This document shows positions 58,214 to 64,000 of a stretch of DNA of 64,000 nt, in pieces. Source of the DNA: Stenogyne calaminthoides. Lineage: Eukaryota > Streptophyta > Magnoliopsida > Lamiales > Lamiaceae. Position numbers and translations under genes: made by a program. Below the pieces are notes generated by a model, which searched no databases, had not been told where the DNA came from, and saw nothing but the letters and a program-made list of their open reading frames with translations. The DNA lies in assembly GCA_037126765.1 (NCBI GenBank), contig JBBCBC010000022.1:21729758-21793757 (forward strand), written 5' to 3'. The stretch's first letter is position 1. Each line of letters begins with the position of its first letter.

Positions 58214-61200
58214 ATGGCCACTCACGGAATGGGCAAAATTATGTGTAACTATGCGGATTTGGCAACCAAAATTGTTGAAGATAAATATGTAAGGTTTGGT
58301 GTTACACGGGATCCGGAATCAATGGAGGTGGAACAAATTCTGAGGAAGGGTGGTCTCGAAAAATACTGTGCTGCTCACTGCAATCCAGTAATGCAGTATG
58401 ATGCACTAGAATTCTTGAGGAATTTGAAGGTGGACACAGAAAATCCTGGAGACGAACTGATTTCTTCAGTAAATGGAGAGGCTATCAGACTTACAAATGC
58501 TGATATAACTCGACTATTCAACCTGCCCAAAGGAAAAATCTCTCCTGCTCACTACAGGGAGAATGAAGATGAACTGATCAGGAATGAACTCTTCAGAGAG
58601 GCTGATAAACACCAGACCGTAGGCTTTATCAGGCTTATGTTGAAAAGGAAATACCGTTTATTGTTTGACATTCTGTCAAAAACAATCATGGGTATCTCGT
58701 TCAGCCCAGATGGATTAACAGCTGTAAAAATGTATAGTATGGCTGCTATTATCGATGAAGCCAAAAATATTAATTGGCATGGTTTCCTGAAGGCTATTCT
58801 GCTCCAAGAACATGACAAGTTTGGAGTTAGTGAACAGAGACAAGTCTATCTGAAGAAGAGAACCAGCAATCTCAACAAGGTTGCAGTCATTCTGAAGGAC
58901 AAGATGCCCAATGTTGAATGGGATCAGAACGGACTGAAGTCCTACAAGGCCTTTCTCTCAACCACAACTACCATCTATGGGCCATCAGATGATGATATGT
59001 GGCCCACTCCCCCTAAGACTAAGAAAGGGAAAAAAAAAAAAATACGTCAGAATCGATGCTCCTCAAAAGAAGAAGAGAAAACTGGTAAAGGCCCAGGAGA
59101 AGAGGCCAAAGAAGGTAAAACAGGCCACCATGACTCTTTTTCTAGAAGACGAGTCAGATGAAGAAGGAGCGCCAGAGCAGCCTGATCGCACGTAGATCAA
59201 TAAAAATCGACAGCAGCTTCCCAAGTTGAGAGCTCGCGGAACATTACGAGGGAAGAGCAAGGGATGAACGATCTCCTTCACCTCAATCTCACCGATTCAC
59301 CACTCGGACTTCTAGCTTTCTGAGCATATCTCTCCTTCTCCTTCACCTTTCCGCGAACTCCGAAAGTTCACCAAATTGCGAACCAAAGAAGATCACCACG
59401 GAACTAGAAGCACTTGTCGCTCTGGCCAGAACCTCTCCAGATTCAGCCAATCACTCAACATCCAGTTACTCAGACACCACCAGAACCCTCTACATCTCAT
59501 CAACCGGAACCTAGTCGATCTGAACAGATGATTCCTGAGTCCAGATCATCAAAGACCATCACCGGGAAAATGGTCAGAATGAGAATTGAATGCGATATTG
59601 ATGAATTGTATCCAGAGTTGGTAGCCCATCCTGTTATTCGAGAGGAAGTGATGGAGATCCTCACCTGGAAAGATCTCCGTTTGAAGAACTTCTCGATTTT
59701 TCATGATCATTATTGAACAGATGGGAGGTGCTGATGCATTCGCAGATTTTGATTTCGACATGAAGAAATCGCTTTCAGTAGGATCACCAAATTGAATCGA
59801 TAATCTGCCGGGCGATCAAAGCTCCGATCCACGTAAAGTTTGAATAATTGAACAAGTTGAATCGAGGTCATTGCGAAAACTCCTAAGGAAGATGATCCTA
59901 TGAAGGATATGGGAGTTCCGATGATAGTGGAACTGGTCTTTCAGAGTTCATGACCAGCCACTGGAGGTGCAAACAACTGGAAATGATCAGGTGATGCAAA
60001 ATATTCCTGCAACACACATCACCACTGATCAACTTCAGGAGATCAGATCGTGTTTTAAAGATCTTCTGAAAGAAGAAGTTGAGGGAGTGTTGGCTAATGA
60101 ACTTAGCAACACAATAGCTGATCAGAGGCAAATTGGCCTCAAAGAAATAATGGATCAACGGGAATTGGCTATTTCCCAGATTGAAGCAATCAAAGATCAG
60201 TTCTCTCAAACCGTGACCAACCTGACTGCTGAATTTAAGAAGACAGTTGACGACAAGTTAGTTCAGGTTGATCAACAACAAGTTTCTCTTCTAATGGTCA
60301 CAGAAAAGCTTGAAATGACTGAAGAAAAACTTGATAAACTCATTCTTACCCTCTCTACTGCCGTTGAATCTGTCAAGACTGAGCTAATCTCAAAGATTCA
60401 AAATCTATCTACTCAAGCTCAAGGTTTATCTGTTGAATATCTTAACAAGGCCATATCAGTCAGCTTTGGATCTCTGACTTCCCACCTCAATGCTCTTTTT
60501 GATCAAACCAAAAAGGGGGAAGGACAGATTGAGAAACCAACTGACTTTATCAGAACAACAGAAGAACTGATTTAGACAGTTGAATCCTATGGCCAGAGAC
60601 TACACCATCTGGATTTGTTTGCTAACGAAATTTCTGGGAAGATGGAGAAGTCAAAGGCAAGAAAGTTAGCTGCGGGTGCTGGGACATCAAAACCTGTACC
60701 AGCCACTCAGACTAAGAGAGTCACGAGAAACACAGCTAGCCAGATACAGGCCGATAAGGAACTGTCTGAGAAACTGTCTAAGGAGCAGATTGCTGAAGAA
60801 GCTCGAATTAGGAAAGAAGAGCAGAAAAATTGGCAGAGGCAGAAGATCTGAAAAAGAAATACAGATCGAGGGCGAAGAAAGGCAAAGCCGGAAAATCTGG
60901 ACCAGAACCTCAGTTGCCAGCAAGAGTTGATGAAATCATTCCAAAAACTGCTGCACATGCTGATAGGTTCGAGGAATGGAATAAGATCAGAAGTGAATGG
61001 CTTTTGTATGCTTTTGTTCTGCATCTAGTGCCACAAGAAGAATCACCAGATGCAGAATTTCTCAACTGGTTGGAGAACAAGCACCCAGATTTTCTGAAAT
61101 ATCTGGAAAATGAGGCCAGAATAATCAATGTGAGAATATCTCGTCAAGAGTATGACGTGATGGATTACTCTAAGAAGGCAGATGGCTCATTTGACAGACT

Positions 61201-61351
61201 GACATTTCAAAGGTTCTATTTTGACATCCTGAACAAAGCTCGCATAACTGATCCTCAGCAGATCAATGATGTCAAATGGAAGCTATACCGGATATTCAAC
61301 ATTCCTCAGGATCAACGAGAAATGCCAGATGGATATAAGCCAAGAGATTGA
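58214..61351 (+). pseudogene. C1 3' gene (env-position ORF; plant-transposon-protein-like, coiled coil)
   Basis: The start is the ATG at 58,214 (MATHGMGKIMCNYADLA). Residues 1-250 form a globular domain with SVNGEAIRLTNADITRLFNLP, reminiscent of the putative plant transposon protein domain. At 59,028-59,041 an A run shifts the frame. The alternative frame continues PQKKKRKLVKAQEKRPKKVK, a nuclear-localisation-like basic cluster, then FLEDESDEEG. A Pro-rich part (59,414-59,716), a long coiled coil (59,967-60,575) with ALFDQTKKGEGQIEK, a K/E-rich segment and a C-terminal domain ending at 61,351 (KLYRIFNIPQDQREMP) follow. Frameshifts and lost CTG/CAG triplets damage 59,160-59,960. Element D carries the same architecture. 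Neither signal peptide nor membrane segment is visible, so envelope function is doubtful; the role is unknown. Confidence 0.65.
60510..60524 (+). promoter_or_regulatory. Internal polypurine tract within the C1 3' gene
   Basis: AAAAAGGGGGAAGGA encodes the KKGEG of the conserved LFDxTxKGEG motif. Its core equals the terminal tracts at 50,880 and (with one extra A) 46,986. Element D has AGAAAGGGGGAAGGAAGAG at the same place (48,198-48,216, minus). A role in priming is inference. Confidence 0.45.
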
Positions 61352-61548
61352 AGATTAGAAGACTGTTTAGGATTAGCTGAATTTAAACCCAAACTTTTCT
61401 GATGTAATATGTAATCGATAAATCTAATGAATGAAAAGTTTATTCTTTTTCTGATCCTAAGACAAAATCTCATTGTCTTCTGATTATGTGTTCTTTATTG
61501 TTTTATATTTATCAACTGTGTTGGTTTCTCAAGTGTTTTGGTTTCATC

Positions 61549-61561
61549 AAAAAGGGAAAAT
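61549..61561 (+). promoter_or_regulatory. 3' polypurine tract of C1
   Basis: AAAAAGGGAAAAT directly precedes the 3' LTR TGTTGGG. It is a little weaker in G than the tracts of D and the inner LTR. Confidence 0.75.
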
Positions 61562-63138
61562 TGTTGGGAAATTTAGAGTTTTGATGAAAGTTCTAAAACA
61601 CATGTAATAGGACCAGTCAGACCTGTTAGCTGACTGATGTTTTTATTACCAGTTATAAGATGACCAGTTGATAATTATTATATAGAACAACTGATGTCTA
61701 AGATAGGTCACATATTGAGGGGAACCTCAATATGTATAGGTAAGATCTAAAGATCAGAAGAACAAAAGATCAGCTGAAGTCCGAAAGGCCAGAAGGCAAG
61801 GGAAGGACAGAAGATCAGACGATCTGATAAAGTCAGATAATCAGGTGAAGTCATGAAACACAAATTCAGAAGACCTGAAGATCAGATGACTACCAGAAGA
61901 TCTGATCAGAAGACCTACATCAGCCGAGTCTGCTAGTTGAGCTAAGACAACTGGCACCAGAAGACTCTATCAGGTAGACTGATTAGTTGTAACTGATCAG
62001 GTCAGCTCACACCAGGTGGTAATTGATGTTTCACAAAATCATACGTTGTTGATCTGAACAAGAAGAATGTCAACTTTAGTTGGTAGAACAAACACTGAAA
62101 AGTGCTTTTGTTAACCAATAAGAACAAGACACTTATGAACGGAGGCGACAATACGGGATTTGGTGCTGCTTGGTCAAACGGCTATAAAAAATGACATACA
62201 CGCTTTCGGCCATGCCGTACCTAGAAGCACGTCACATCAAATCCTACATATCTACCAAATATAGCCGGAAATTCAAATTGCTCTCCAACGGCTCTTTGAT
62301 TTCGAGGTCTATAAATATGGGATTACTCTTCAGAGTGAAGACACGAAAATTATCAAGAAGCTCATACTATAGCCAAATTTCCTCAATAAGAACACAAACT
62401 TGAAGATTATTTTCTAAGTGTTCATCCCATAGTTCTTAGCACATAAATCTTATCCTCTAGCTGTTAGGCTACTTAAATACTAGGAAAGATTTCAAAGTTG
62501 GAACAAACAACAAATCTTACCCAAAACCCAAAGTTAGGTTAAGTTTGTTTAGCAAGATTTCAGACTAGGGTTTCTAGTTCTGATTTCTGGGATCGGTTGA
62601 GTGAGAGCTCTATAAATATCTGTTGGTGTAGTGTGTTGGAATAACACAATAATCTAAGTCCAGTTGGTTAAGTCGGTTAAGTTGGTGCCCCTTGTGAAAG
62701 GGAAGAGTGGACGTAGGACTGGTTGTCCGAACCACTATAAATCTTGTGTTCATTTACCTGTTTGATTAACTGCTTCACACTATTGCACACAACTTGATTA
62801 AATCTGCATACATATTCTGAGTTAGGATCAGCTAGCACCAAGCTACTGATCTGATCAGATTGACTCCATAGTCATCTGATCGAAAACAACTTCGAAATTT
62901 GATTTGTTATAAACTGGTTTTTTTACACGGGTATAAACTAAGCCGCTGTCGGTTAAACTAATAGATACCGAATCGATCGCCTCAGCGTCGATAAGTTGAT
63001 ATCGATCAAAACCGATTCACTTGCACTCGATCGAACAGCAAACCGCAATCACACGATCGCGCGAAAAAAAGTTTTTAGAAGTCTATTCACCCCTCCCCTC
63101 TAGACTTCTGCCCTCACGAAACCCGTTCGGGACCTACA
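61562..63138 (+). mobile_element. C1 3' LTR (1.58 kb)
   Basis: TGTTGGGAAATTTAGAG to TTCGGGACCTACA. It keeps most CTG/CAG triplets that are altered in the 5' LTR around 49.1 kb. In 62,940-63,060 the situation is reversed: there this copy reads GATCG-rich where the 5' LTR has CTGATCAGG. Confidence 0.85.
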
Positions 63139-64000
63139 CACCCTCAATTGGTTCATCGGCAACTGGTTGAACATCCCATTCAAGTTGATCATCTTCTTCT
63201 TCAACAGGGTAACCCTTCAGCTTGTTAATCAGCCAGGCAACATCTTCCTCTGTTGCCAACTCAGCAGCACTGGCCACCCCCGCCAGATTCTTCATCTTGA
63301 GCTCCAACTCTACAAATTCTTCACTCCCAAAGGCATCCAGGACCAGATCAGAGTAGTGTTTGTTCAAATAATTGTCCACCCTTCTTCTCAGAAATTTGAT
63401 CACTAGCTTCTCAAGTTTAGGAGATTCAAATACAGTTCTTGTGTTGAAAGGGTTATGAACAATGGACACAAACATGGCCTTCTGCTGTGCTATTTGAATA
63501 TCTGGAGTTGCTTCTCTAATGGGCTCAGGTTGTGCTGACTCAGGTGCAGGATGAGAGGTGGTTTCAGGTTGAGGCTCAGAAGGCTCAAATGGGGGCATAT
63601 CAGGTTGAGCGGATTCTGGTTGTGAAGCCTCAAGAGGGATTTCCACAGAAAGGGTTTCTACGGATGGAATTGGCTCAGATATAGACAATTCAGGTTGAGC
63701 AGATGTGGTTGTGAGAGTAGGTTGTCTGGGAGGTGAGGGTAGGGGTATGTCAGGTTGGGGTGATGGAGGTGTGGGTGATATGGGGTAGTGAGTAGATTCT
63801 TGACCTTTGAATAAAGAACTCGGGTGAGCTGAGTCAGATGGCTTAGACTGGTCCTGCGCCTCTTCCAGTTGTTCTCCATCTCCTTCTTCTCCAAATTCTG
63901 TCTGACCAGCTTCCTCTACTATTGTCAGTTCCCGACCCGTACTGACAGTGTGTTCTGAACTCACACCAGTCTCCTCACTAACCTGTTCCACAGGTTCCTC
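63139..64000 (-). pseudogene. Element D 3' gene, middle part, open to the window edge
   Basis: A minus-strand frame enters from beyond the window (the GTG at 63,991 is not a true start) and runs to C1's LTR. It has an acidic N-terminal part and a long Pro/Ser/Glu-rich low-complexity stretch (PTPPSPQPDIPLPSPPRQP). A folded segment with FVSIVHNPFNTRTVF and LVIKFLRRRVDNYLNKHYSD follows, then an acidic end (VEEEDDQLEW). The stop at 63,134-63,136 is created by C1's LTR. The frame resumes at 48,792. It corresponds to the Pro-rich region of C1's 3' gene, but the two are strongly diverged there. Confidence 0.7.

Larger units (their letters stand above)
48793..63138 (+). mobile_element. C1: 14.3 kb SIRE/Maximus-like Ty1/copia element inserted in element D
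   Basis: The two LTRs are nearly identical in most of their length. The left flank ends CACCA and the right flank starts CACCC, a probable 5-base target duplication with one change. The interrupted element D frame resumes across it. Order: LTR, primer-binding-site array, a short segment with polypurine tract and a second LTR, pol without gag, a spacer with unidentified frames, a 3' gene with its own promoter-like leader, polypurine tract, LTR. The lineage call is from the size, the extra 3' ORF and the polypurine/LTR context. Confidence 0.8.

Noticed and set aside
58214..61351. Calling this gene a viral envelope
   Set aside because: Only its position matches the env-like ORF of SIRE elements; no signal peptide, membrane span or fusion-type sequence is visible.

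Overview
The window looks like heterochromatic, transposon-dense nuclear DNA of a flowering plant. It is AT-rich, holds Ty1/copia, Ty3/gypsy, LINE, CACTA, SINE-like and Stowaway-like elements, and has no operons and no rRNA, tRNA or CRISPR. The species cannot be fixed from the sequence. I found no convincing intact host gene. Nearly every long open frame belongs to a mobile element, and most are broken.

Layout. 1-10,855 is one copy of a 10.8 kb block that ends at a 500-base run of N (10,856-11,355); the second copy is 28,731-39,537. Each copy holds, in order, a 125-bp tandem repeat, two Stowaway-like MITEs, a CACTA-type terminus, and a LINE whose ORF1 is cut by a CACTA transposon (CACTA#2). 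CACTA#2 is itself cut by a minus-strand Ty1/copia element (copia A). Between the copies lie a decayed Ty3/gypsy integrase region with antisense frames (11.6-15.6 kb), a 5'-truncated plus-strand copia (copia B) with a complete 3' LTR (15.9-21.0 kb), and a 6.3 kb CACTA element with a minus-strand TNP2-type transposase (CACTA#1, 21.07-27.33 kb).

Right of the second copy, copia LTRs are nested in each other (41.7-44.07 kb). A TNP2 fragment of CACTA#2 follows (44.07-44.62 kb). It is cut by a minus-strand, SIRE/Maximus-like copia element D (44.6 kb to beyond the window). Element D is cut in turn by a 14.3 kb plus-strand relative, C1 (48,793-63,138). C1 has two 1.57 kb LTRs, a five-unit array of primer-binding-site repeats, a second LTR in its leader, a gag-less broken pol, and a large 3' gene. 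That gene has a plant-like TATA box and a candidate leader intron ending directly at its ATG.

The most unusual signals are the primer-binding-site/hairpin array, the 3' gene of C1 and D (its own promoter, an NLS-like motif, coiled coil, an internal polypurine tract), and patchy conversion of CTG/CAG to CG, CCG or CGG in transposon DNA. The last probably reflects CHG methylation acting on base calling or on mutation. All annotation here comes from reading the sequence; family names rest on recognised motifs, not on searches.
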